64,000 nt of DNA. Origin: Micromonospora sp. NBC_01813. Lineage in GTDB: Bacteria > Actinomycetota > Actinomycetes > Mycobacteriales > Micromonosporaceae. The position numbers were made by a program, and so were the translations under genes. How positions within the stretch are numbered: position 1 is the first letter of the stretch; every line of letters starts with the position of its first letter. Shown here piece by piece: positions 29,017 to 35,043 of this stretch. The DNA lies in assembly GCF_035917335.1 (NCBI RefSeq), contig NZ_CP109067.1, positions 4,215,001-4,279,000 on the forward strand, given 5' to 3'. The notes below the pieces were generated by a model, which was not told where the DNA came from, ran no database searches, and saw nothing but the letters and a program-made list of their open reading frames with translations.

Positions 29017-29388
29017 ATGTGGGACGTCGTGCTGGTCGCCCCGGTCGAGGAGTGGTACCTCAGCCTGTGCGAGTCGGACCCGACCACCGCCAACCGGGTC
29101 ATGGAGGCGATCGACCACCTGGCCGAGGAAGGTCCTGGGCTTGGCCGGCCGATGGTTGATCGGATCCACGGCAGCCGGTTGCACAACCTGAAGGAGCTAC
29201 GGCCCGGCTCTGCCGGGCGCTCGGAGATCCGTCTGTTGTTCGTCTTCGATGTCGAACGGGAAGCGGTGATCCTGGTCGCTGGAGACAAGGCGGGCAGGTG
29301 GAGCCAGTGGTACCGGGAGAACGTCCCGGTTGCGGAGGCCCGATACGAGGAGTTTCTGGTCGAGCGCAAGAGTGGGGAGGGGTCATGA
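29017..29388 (+). CDS. higB: HigB/RelE-like toxin (phage Gp49 family)
   Basis: The 123-residue protein has the small RelE-fold features of the Gp49/HigB family, including HNLKELRPGSAGRSEIRLLF and a basic C-terminus. Members cleave mRNA on the ribosome. ATG 29017 is 6 nt after a TATAGT box (29005-29010), so it is leaderless. The toxin precedes its antitoxin, the usual order in higBA, and the stop overlaps the antitoxin start by ATGA. The related toxin at 21852 is disrupted. Confidence 0.85.
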   Translation: MWDVVLVAPVEEWYLSLCESDPTTANRVMEAIDHLAEEGPGLGRPMVDRIHGSRLHNLKELRPGSAGRSEIRLLFVFDVEREAVILVAGDKAGRWSQWYRENVPVAEARYEEFLVERKSGEGS

Positions 29389-29714
29389 GCGCCCGTCGGT
29401 GGAGCGATGTGAAGGCTGAGGCGATCGCCCGAGAGCCATGGCTCGGCAGCGAGGAGGCGCAGGCACAGCGGGCTGCGATTCGCGGCGAGAATCTTGGCCG
29501 TATCCGGGGGCATGAACTGGCCGAGATGCGTAAGTCGGCCGGGCTCACCCAGGCCGAGGTAGCGGTAGCGCTCGGGGTGAGCCAGGCCAGGATCTCTCAG
29601 ATCGAGCATGGCCAGGTCGACAGCCTGGACACGTTGCGTGCATACGCCGAGGCGCTGGGTGCCGAGGTTTCGATCGTGGTGTCTCGGGGTCCGCTCACCC
29701 TACGGGTCGCCTGA
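29385..29714 (+). CDS. higA: HigA-like XRE antitoxin
   Basis: The 109-residue protein has an XRE HTH in its middle (SAGLTQAEVAVALGVSQARI followed by SQIEHG) and a short C-terminal helix-strand tail. It should neutralise the upstream HigB-like toxin and repress their shared promoter. ATG 29385 has a GGGGAGG site and overlaps the toxin stop. Confidence 0.87.
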   Translation: MSARRWSDVKAEAIAREPWLGSEEAQAQRAAIRGENLGRIRGHELAEMRKSAGLTQAEVAVALGVSQARISQIEHGQVDSLDTLRAYAEALGAEVSIVVSRGPLTLRVA

Positions 29715-29799
29715 CCCCTCCCGAGTGGTTGGCAGGACGTACGCGTTACGCAGCGTCCGTCTGCCGAATACGCGCGGCTTGTCGGCGCAGCCGCGCCAG

Positions 29800-29976
29800 T
29801 TACACGACGCCGTTGATTACGACAACTGTGGTGAGCAGCGGAAGCAGGTCGACGAGCCAACCGAACTCCCACCAGGGCGTCCGGTCGAACAGCAGCGTCA
29901 TCACGAAGGCGAACAGGACCACGACGGCGGCGATCTGCACCGTGGTGACCAGCAGGAACCGGACCGCCGAACCCAC
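29800..29976 (-). CDS. Small membrane protein, two predicted helices
   Basis: The 58-residue product has two hydrophobic segments (about 5-27 and 38-57) separated by RTPWWEFGW. GTG 29976 has an AGGGAGG site 4 nt away; a longer frame to 30030 lacks one. I do not recognise the family. It sits between two TA loci and may be part of the accessory region. Confidence 0.5.
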   Translation of the reverse strand: MGSAVRFLLVTTVQIAAVVVLFAFVMTLLFDRTPWWEFGWLVDLLPLLTTVVVINGVV

Positions 29977-30105
29977 ATCGCCTCCCTGACCAGGTGACGC
30001 CATCGCCGACCTGTACCGCCAGCCTGACACACATCGACAAAAATTCGACTCCCGCGCCCAGCGTCAACGCTTCTGTCCTGGTTTCGACTGATTCGTTGGG
30101 CGTGC

Positions 30106-30289
30106 TCAGGTGCAGTCGTCGGCAGGCTGCCACGGGTTGATGATCTCGACACCGGCTGGTGCGAAATCGACCACGTTGCGGGTTACGACCGGGATCCCGG
30201 GCCGAGTGCGGTGGCGGCGATGAGCGCGTCCCGCATGGTCTGCGGGTCGGGGACGTTCAGGTGAAGCCGGTTGCCATCAGCGCCCGACC
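30106..30289 (-). pseudogene. VapC PIN-domain toxin remnant with frameshift
   Basis: The minus strand encodes LNVPDPQTMRDALIAATAL in one frame and then, after a few lost bases near 30195, IPVVTRNVVDFAPAGVEIIN in another, ending at a TGA (30106-30108). This is the C-terminal half of a VapC-type PIN nuclease, including the TRNVxDF segment. No N-terminal half or antitoxin is found; the remnant runs into the promoter region of the next TA locus. Confidence 0.65.
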
Positions 30290-30303
30290 ACCTACACTTG
30301 TTT

Positions 30304-30330
30304 CAGTTAGAGCAGTTGGATCAGTTGAGG
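30304..30330 (+). repeat. Three 9-bp direct repeats upstream of the antitoxin-PIN operon
   Basis: CAGTT recurs at 30304, 30313 and 30322 with an exact 9-bp period (CAGTTAGAG, CAGTTGGAT, CAGTTGAGG). The array ends 8 nt before the GTG start at 30339 and includes the ribosome binding site. It is a good candidate for the operator of the antitoxin, which has an excisionase-type DNA-binding domain. Confidence 0.6.
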
Positions 30331-30338
30331 GAGTCGCC

Positions 30339-30722
30339 GTGACGGACCTGCTGATGCGTGACGCCGAGGCTCTCCATCGTGCCCTGGCCGAACCTGGCAG
30401 CGAGGTGAACGTGGCGCTGTCGCGGGAGACGGCCGAGTTGGTGTCGAGGCTGGTCGACGCCCGGGCGCGTGGCGAGGAGATCGTCGTTTCCCCGGCCAAC
30501 ACCGAAGTCAGCCCGACCGAGGCTGGGGTCCTGCTGGCGATGTCGCGCCCCCAGGTCCGGAAGCTGATGGACCGGGGACTGCTGGAATCCCGCAAGGTCG
30601 GCGCCCACCATCGCATCCGCGTCTCCTCGATCAGAGCGTTCCTTGAGGCAGAGCGTGAGCGACGGCGCGAGGCGATGGTCGAGCTGGCCGCCGTGCAGAA
30701 CGAACTCGGTCTGACCGGATGA
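30339..30722 (+). CDS. Excisionase-type HTH antitoxin
   Basis: The 127-residue protein has a helical N-terminus and an AlpA/excisionase-like HTH (about residues 55-105: TEAGVLLAMSRPQVRKLMDR, GLLESRKVGAHHRI). Such proteins commonly serve as antitoxins to PIN-domain toxins. GTG 30339 is chosen because of the GAGGGAG site; upstream open frame covers the vapC remnant. The stop overlaps the PIN gene start by ATGA. Confidence 0.82.
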   Translation: MTDLLMRDAEALHRALAEPGSEVNVALSRETAELVSRLVDARARGEEIVVSPANTEVSPTEAGVLLAMSRPQVRKLMDRGLLESRKVGAHHRIRVSSIRAFLEAERERRREAMVELAAVQNELGLTG

Positions 30723-31309
30723 ACGGCACCGCTGGCGAGAACGATCTGATCCGGGTCGTCCTCGCCGACGCGAACGTGCTCTACTCCCGGGTCCTGCGTG
30801 ACTATCTGCTCTACGCGGCCGACCAAGAGATCATCACCATCGCCTGGAGTGCGCAGATCCTCGCCGAGGTAACTGAGCACCTCATGGCGAACGTGGAGGG
30901 CTTCGACCAGGCAGCAGCCCGGCGACTGGTCGCCGCGATGAACCATGCCTTTCCTTACGCCGAGGTGGAACCTGACGAGGAGCATTGGCGCACGCTGAAC
31001 GACATGTCGCTGCCTGACGAGGACGACCGCCATGTCCTGGCTGCGTCTCTCGCTGCTGAGGCCACCGTCTTGTGCACATCGAACGTCAAGGACTTCCCCG
31101 CGCATCTGGTCGAAGTTCTCGGCTTCGAGGTGCTCACTCCGGACCAGTTGCTCAGTCGGCTTGTGGTCGACTACGAGCCGCAGATGCTCGCCGTGCATCG
31201 GACGGCTGTCGACTCACTCAAGGGCGCCACTGACGAGTCGACCGTCGCGGCGCTACGCAGAGCCGGGGCGTCAACGGCAGCAGGCATGATCAAGCGACTC
31301 CTCGAATGA
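30719..31309 (+). CDS. PIN-domain toxin/ribonuclease
   Basis: The 196-residue protein has a PIN domain (about 10-145) with acidic active-site residues in VLADANVLYSR, the Glu in ILAEVTEHL, and DEDDRHVLAASLAAEATVLC followed by TSNVKDFP. PIN toxins cleave tRNA, rRNA or mRNA with divalent metal. It is translationally coupled (ATGA) to the excisionase-type antitoxin. The C-terminal 50 residues are an extra helical tail. The gap after it, to 31412, holds no recognisable gene. Confidence 0.85.
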   Translation: MNGTAGENDLIRVVLADANVLYSRVLRDYLLYAADQEIITIAWSAQILAEVTEHLMANVEGFDQAAARRLVAAMNHAFPYAEVEPDEEHWRTLNDMSLPDEDDRHVLAASLAAEATVLCTSNVKDFPAHLVEVLGFEVLTPDQLLSRLVVDYEPQMLAVHRTAVDSLKGATDESTVAALRRAGASTAAGMIKRLLE

Positions 31310-31412
31310 CCCCGATACGGATCGACCAAGCCATATAGGCCTGCCCCGGTTCGCCACGCTCCGGGGCTGCGGGACACCACTGTATTCGTAGCCATGAAAG
31401 GTGGTGCGCCGC

Positions 31413-31610
31413 TCAGTGGTGGGTGGTCGGGAGGTGGGTGACGAAGGTGGACCAGGCGGCGGGGCCGAAGGTAAGCACCGGGCCGGCCTGGTCCTTGCTG
31501 TCGCGCACCAGCACCGCACCGGGCAGGTTGTCGGCGACCTCGACACAGTTGCCACCGGCACCATTGGACCTGGTCGACTTGCGGAAACGAGGGGTGCCGC
31601 TCAACTCCAT
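31413..31610 (-). CDS. DUF397 protein, copy 1
   Basis: The 65-residue DUF397 protein contains the conserved pattern FRKSTRSNGAGGNCVEVAD and RDSKDQAGPVLTFGPAAWS. DUF397 proteins are usually paired with XRE-DUF5753 regulators in actinomycetes (WhiJ-like pairs, Scr1-type TA-like systems). This copy differs from the copy at 31711 mainly by Asn for Asp before CVEV and by its last residues. It lacks its own intact regulator: only a tail of one is left upstream. Confidence 0.85.
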   Translation of the reverse strand: MELSGTPRFRKSTRSNGAGGNCVEVADNLPGAVLVRDSKDQAGPVLTFGPAAWSTFVTHLPTTHH

Positions 31611-31667
31611 GTCAGCGCCGCTTTCTCGATCACCTCGCGGGACTCCGCGACGGCCAGGGCGTAGGTG
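31429..31667. repeat. Direct repeat unit 1 of the DUF397 duplication
   Basis: This segment repeats at 31724-31962 with a 295-bp offset. It spans one DUF397 gene and the end of the upstream XRE gene. The DUF397 part is nearly identical between copies, with only a few base changes, while the XRE tail is clearly more divergent. Confidence 0.88.
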
Positions 31668-31672
31668 CGGGC
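31601..31672 (-). pseudogene. C-terminal stub of an XRE-DUF5753 gene
   Basis: On the minus strand this encodes ARTYALAVAESREVIEKAAL and TWS before a TGA that overlaps the DUF397 start. The intact paralogue at 31896 ends VAESRDMIEKAALTWS. Only about 23 codons remain, so this is either the scar of a tandem duplication or the tail of an older resident regulator. Confidence 0.75.
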
Positions 31673-31710
31673 AACTTGATCCGGCTGATTCGTAAGGCTG
31701 GTTGCCTGAG

Positions 31711-31905
31711 TCAGCTGCGGGCGGGGAGGTGGGTGACGAAGGTGGACCAGGCGGCGGGGCCGAAGGTCAGCACCGGGCCGGCCTGGTCCTTGCTGTCGCG
31801 CACCAGCACCGCACCGGGCAGATTGTCGGCGACCTCGACACAGTCGCCACCGGCACCATTGGACCTGGTCGACTTGCGGAAACGAGGGGTGCCGCTCAAC
31901 TCCAT
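31711..31905 (-). CDS. DUF397 protein, copy 2
   Basis: The 64-residue DUF397 protein overlaps the end of the XRE-DUF5753 gene by 10 bp (ATGGAGTTGA), so it is translationally coupled to it. In characterised actinomycete pairs the small DUF397 partner opposes or modulates the XRE regulator, acting on development or antibiotic production. ATG 31905 is the start shared with copy 1; the frame open to 32055 is the shadow of the regulator gene. Confidence 0.88.
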   Translation of the reverse strand: MELSGTPRFRKSTRSNGAGGDCVEVADNLPGAVLVRDSKDQAGPVLTFGPAAWSTFVTHLPARS

Positions 31906-31962
31906 GTCAGCGCCGCTTTCTCGATCATGTCGCGGGACTCCGCGACGGGCAGTGCGTAGCTG
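31724..31962. repeat. Direct repeat unit 2 of the DUF397 duplication
   Basis: This is the second copy of the unit at 31429-31667 and is joined to the intact XRE-DUF5753 gene. A 56-bp non-repeated spacer separates the units. Confidence 0.88.
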
Positions 31963-32672
31963 CGGACATCTTCCCACGCCCGTTCGAGGCGGCGCACCTG
32001 TTGCGGATCGTCGATGGGCTCGCCGCCGAGGTGGGTGTCCAGGTAGCCCACCCATCGGTCGTGCACCGAGCCGAGCGCGAACGGACCGTTGAGCCCGGCA
32101 TACGCCCCGGCGGTCGCCGGCACGACATGCACCCGGACGTTGGGTCGGTCGCAGGCGGCGACGAGCGCGGTCAACTGCTCCACCATCACGTCCGGCGAGC
32201 CGATCTGCCGGTGCAGCACCGACCGGTCGAGCACTGCGACGAAGTACGCCGGATTCTCCGCCCGGGTAAGCACCTCCTGACGGGCCAGCCGGTTGGCCAG
32301 CGCGGTCTCGATGTCGTCAACCGGGCCGATGTCGGTGAGCACATGCCGGGCATACGCCTCGGTCTGCAGCAGCCCCGGCACGACGGAGAGCTGGAACGAG
32401 CGCAGCATGCTCGCCTGTGCTTCGTTCTCGGCCCACGACCGCAGGAACGGCGCGATCGACAGCCCGCGCGCCTGGGCCGCCAACCGCTGGACCCGCTCGC
32501 CGGTCTCGAAGACACCGTCCAGCGCCTTGGCCAGGGCCCGCACCGGGATCAGCCGCCCCGACTCGTAGCTGCCGATCGTGGAGGCGCTCACCCCGATCAG
32601 CCCGCCGAGCTGCTCCTGCGACAGCCCGCGCGTGGTCCGCTCCTTGCGAATGGCCTCCTGCAAGTCGATCAT
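31896..32672 (-). CDS. XRE regulator with DUF5753 domain (Scr1/WhiJ-like)
   Basis: The 258-residue protein has an N-terminal XRE HTH (about 8-60: RGLSQEQLGGLIGVSASTIG) and a DUF5753 domain (about 85-255) with AENEAQASMLRSFQLSVVPG, LLQTEAYARHVL and the terminal SRDMIEKAALTWS. It pairs with the DUF397 gene it overlaps. Such regulators are thought to control nearby promoters and are annotated as antitoxin-like. A divergent 13-codon ORF starts 134 bp away. Confidence 0.88.
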   Translation of the reverse strand: MIDLQEAIRKERTTRGLSQEQLGGLIGVSASTIGSYESGRLIPVRALAKALDGVFETGERVQRLAAQARGLSIAPFLRSWAENEAQASMLRSFQLSVVPGLLQTEAYARHVLTDIGPVDDIETALANRLARQEVLTRAENPAYFVAVLDRSVLHRQIGSPDVMVEQLTALVAACDRPNVRVHVVPATAGAYAGLNGPFALGSVHDRWVGYLDTHLGGEPIDDPQQVRRLERAWEDVRSYALPVAESRDMIEKAALTWS

Positions 32673-32806
32673 TGTCCGCCCGCCTTGTCAGATCCGTAGT
32701 GAACTCTCCGACATCACTCCGACCCGGATATCTTCCATTGCAAGTGCTGGATAGTCCAGGGTGGAGAGGTAGAAGATTTCGAAAGCAAGATCCACGGAGG
32801 ACTTCC

Positions 32807-32848
32807 ATGATCAGCAATCGCGGCACCGGCATGCTCGGCTACGACTGA
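32807..32848 (+). CDS. Short peptide ORF, 13 residues
   Basis: ATG 32807 is preceded by a perfect GGAGG site with 6-nt spacing and opens a 13-codon frame, MISNRGTGMLGYD, closed by TGA. It is divergent from the XRE-DUF5753 regulator. Short peptides of this size can be leader peptides, signals or precursors of modified peptides, but none of the typical modifying enzymes is adjacent. The strong ribosome binding site is the main evidence; a chance ORF is possible. Confidence 0.45.
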   Translation: MISNRGTGMLGYD

Positions 32849-33194
32849 GCAAGGGGCCGCGCAGAGCCCCCGGGGCGCGTGCGAGAACTCCTTTCGCCGG
32901 CCACCCCGTCAACGACCGGAGCAGCCCGGGAACCCCCGTGCCAGGGCTTGTCCGGCACTGACCGGTGGCCGAGACGCGGCCGACACCGCGTTCCCGCCAG
33001 CAACACCGAAATGGAGTACGCACGCGCCCCGGGCCAATCAGCTAACCAATTGCTGGGTCGTGAAATCGATGACAGCCCTGGTTGCCGTACCGCCAAGGAA
33101 GGCTGCGGTGATTGGGGCGGGGTGGCCCTGCCGGACGGCAATCGACAGGGCCACCCCTTCCATAGACGCCTGGTGCGCAAAGGGAGGAAATGTG
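32849..33194 (+). other. Gene-poor gap with a 12-bp-stem hairpin
   Basis: No convincing gene is seen. A frame open from 32879 to 33313 has no ribosome binding site and no family features. GGGGTGGCCCTG (33119-33130) and CAGGGCCACCCC (33146-33157) form a perfect 12-bp stem with a 15-nt loop, ending 38 nt before the next start codon. The hairpin could be a terminator for the short peptide transcript or a leader structure of the following operon. Confidence 0.55.
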
Positions 33195-33572
33195 ATGCGA
33201 GAACTGTGGCGACGGTGGCGCGTCCGGTGGCAACGACGCCGGATGGCGTCGACCCCACCACACCAGTGGCCCGGCGGCAACGGCGTGTACCGCAACCCCA
33301 GCAGCAGCCGTAACCAGCGGCCGGCGGCGTACCGGCCGATCCGGCCCTGGCAGGTCCGCAGCCACCAGTTTCGCCCGGTCAGCGGCATCACCGGTCGGGG
33401 TGGGCTCGACCCGGCCGACGTCGCCGCGTTTCTCGACCGGGTCGCCCACGACCTGGGCATCGTCTACGCCGAGTTGGAGCGCACCTGGGAGCAGAACGAC
33501 CGGATCAAGGACGCGCTGCGCCGCTGGCAGAGCAGCCACGCCGCGACGGCCACCCCGACCGGCTACCGGTGA
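33195..33572 (+). CDS. Hypothetical protein with DivIVA-like segment
   Basis: The 125-residue protein begins with a strongly basic stretch (RELWRRWRVRWQRRR) and ends with a predicted coiled-coil region, RGGLDPADVAAFLDRVAHDL then YAELERTWEQNDRIKDALRR. The GLDPADVAAFLDRV pattern recalls the N-terminal DivIVA domain, which binds curved membrane, but here it is C-terminal. ATG 33195 has a GGGAGG site. It is coupled (GTGA) to the next gene. Function unknown. Confidence 0.65.
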   Translation: MRELWRRWRVRWQRRRMASTPPHQWPGGNGVYRNPSSSRNQRPAAYRPIRPWQVRSHQFRPVSGITGRGGLDPADVAAFLDRVAHDLGIVYAELERTWEQNDRIKDALRRWQSSHAATATPTGYR

Positions 33573-34339
33573 CCGACCCGTACGCCGCAGCTGTCGTCGT
33601 GGCGTGCGGCGAATGCCGGGGCACGGCGGCCAGCGGCGCGGACGGCCGGCCCTGCGGCCACTGCGACGGGTTCGGTCGGCGACGCGCCCAGCTGGTGCTC
33701 AGCGTCGCCAACGTCGACACCGGCGCGGTCGTCTCGGCGAGCGTGGTGCCCGGCACGGTCGCGGCGACACCGACCGGGTGCGGCGACTTCTGGTGCCTCG
33801 ACCTGGCCGGGCTGCTCGGCGAGCTGGCAGCAGCGGCCGGCATCGCCCAGCTCTACGACCCGCAGGCGCCGGACGATCCGGTGCTCGCCCCCTGGCTGCA
33901 ACTGCCGAAACCCTGGCGGCCCGACCTGCCCGCCGACCAGCGGTACGCCCTGGAAGCCCAGGCGATCGCCGCCGAGTCGATCGACCCGTGGCGGCTGTGG
34001 CTCGGCCGGACACCCGCACCGCCGGGCGGCACCCACCCACCGTCACCGGCGACCGTGATCGCCGTGGCGCTCCGCCTCGGCCTGACCGTCACCGTCGGTG
34101 GCATCGAGGTCGGCGGTCTCCGCCCAGCCGCCACCGTCGACCGGGCGGTCGCCGACTGCTTTGGCTCGCTGCCCGACGCCCTCGGCGACCTGATCCCCGC
34201 CGACCCGGGCATCCTCATCCCCGTACCGTTCGAACGTCGGCCGCATGATCGCGGCCGGCTGCAGCTACCGCGCAAGGTCGACGAGTTGTTGTCCATCGAC
34301 CGTGACTGGACCGGCATCGTCGACGTCGATACGGCGTAG
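33569..34339 (+). CDS. Hypothetical protein with DnaJ-like zinc-binding motif
   Basis: The 256-residue protein has an N-terminal pair CGECRGTAASG and CGHCDGFG (about residues 13-35), which match the CxxCxGxG zinc modules of DnaJ. The rest is a mixed domain of unknown family. It overlaps the preceding DivIVA-like gene by GTGA, so the two products probably act together. The start GTG is supported only by that overlap. Confidence 0.65.
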   Translation: MTDPYAAAVVVACGECRGTAASGADGRPCGHCDGFGRRRAQLVLSVANVDTGAVVSASVVPGTVAATPTGCGDFWCLDLAGLLGELAAAAGIAQLYDPQAPDDPVLAPWLQLPKPWRPDLPADQRYALEAQAIAAESIDPWRLWLGRTPAPPGGTHPPSPATVIAVALRLGLTVTVGGIEVGGLRPAATVDRAVADCFGSLPDALGDLIPADPGILIPVPFERRPHDRGRLQLPRKVDELLSIDRDWTGIVDVDTA

Positions 34340-34353
34340 CGGCGACGTCAACC

Positions 34354-34935
34354 TCACCTCGATGAGGGAGCGGACTGGGCTGCGGGGTTGGCGGCGAGCA
34401 TGGCGCAGAACAGGGCACCCTGCTCGATCGCGTCGTCGAGGGCGACGTGGTTGTGCGGGAGGTCGTCGAACCATTCGCGGGGCATGGTCCGCTTCGATGT
34501 CGTCCGGTAGCCGGTGCCCAGCATCGCCATCGCGTACGTCTTGATGTCCAGCGCGGAATGGGAGAACGGACTAGCCCCGGTGAAGCGGATCAGGTACCAG
34601 TAGACGAACATGAAGTCGTACGCCGCCGGGTAGCCGATGAACACCGGCCGCCCCGGCAACTGGGCCAGCCACTCGGTGTACCGGGCCATCGCCGCGGCCG
34701 GCTCCTCCTGGTCGGCCCGACACGCCGCCCACGCCTCCGGGTGCGCCTCCCACCATGCCATCGTCTGCGCAGCGCCGCTGGCGTCCGGCAGGGTGACGAG
34801 GTTGGCGCTGAACGTGCCGACCAACTCCTTACCGGCGGTGTAGGCCGCCGAGGCGAAGCTCAACATCGAGTGCGGGCCGGGAATCGGTCCGTCGGCCTCG
34901 ACGTCCGTACTGACGTAGATCTCCGCTTGTGCCAC
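34354..34935 (-). CDS. DnaQ-like 3'-5' exonuclease family protein
   Basis: The 193-residue protein looks like a DEDD exonuclease: acidic pair in [24 protein letters not shown] in the middle, and a C-terminal [16 protein letters not shown] that fits ExoIII with the His and Asp of DEDDh enzymes. It is not fused to a polymerase. GTG 34935 lies 7 nt after a TACCGT box and gives a leaderless mRNA; the longer frame to 34989 has no support. Substrate could be DNA or small RNA (oligoribonuclease-like). Confidence 0.75.
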   Translation of the reverse strand: MAQAEIYVSTDVEADGPIPGPHSMLSFASAAYTAGKELVGTFSANLVTLPDASGAAQTMAWWEAHPEAWAACRADQEEPAAAMARYTEWLAQLPGRPVFIGYPAAYDFMFVYWYLIRFTGASPFSHSALDIKTYAMAMLGTGYRTTSKRTMPREWFDDLPHNHVALDDAIEQGALFCAMLAANPAAQSAPSSR

Positions 34936-34970
34936 ACCCCGCACGGTACGGCAGCCGTGCCGGCCGGCCG

Positions 34971-35027
34971 CGAGGTGCGGCTGAGACACATCAAGCCGCA
35001 GGCGTACGGTGTCTCAGCCGCACCTCG
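34971..35027. terminator. Hairpin terminator after the GH43 gene
   Basis: CGAGGTGCGGCTGAGACAC (34971-34989) is perfectly complementary to 35009-35027, giving a 19-bp stem and a 19-nt loop. It lies just downstream of the minus-strand GH43 gene. Confidence 0.75.
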
Positions 35028-35043
35028 GCGAACGGTCCGCTGG

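Noticed and set aside
32879-33313. 144-codon plus-strand ORF as a gene between the peptide and the DivIVA-like gene
   Set aside because: It has no ribosome binding site, includes a strong hairpin and overlaps the well-supported start at 33195.
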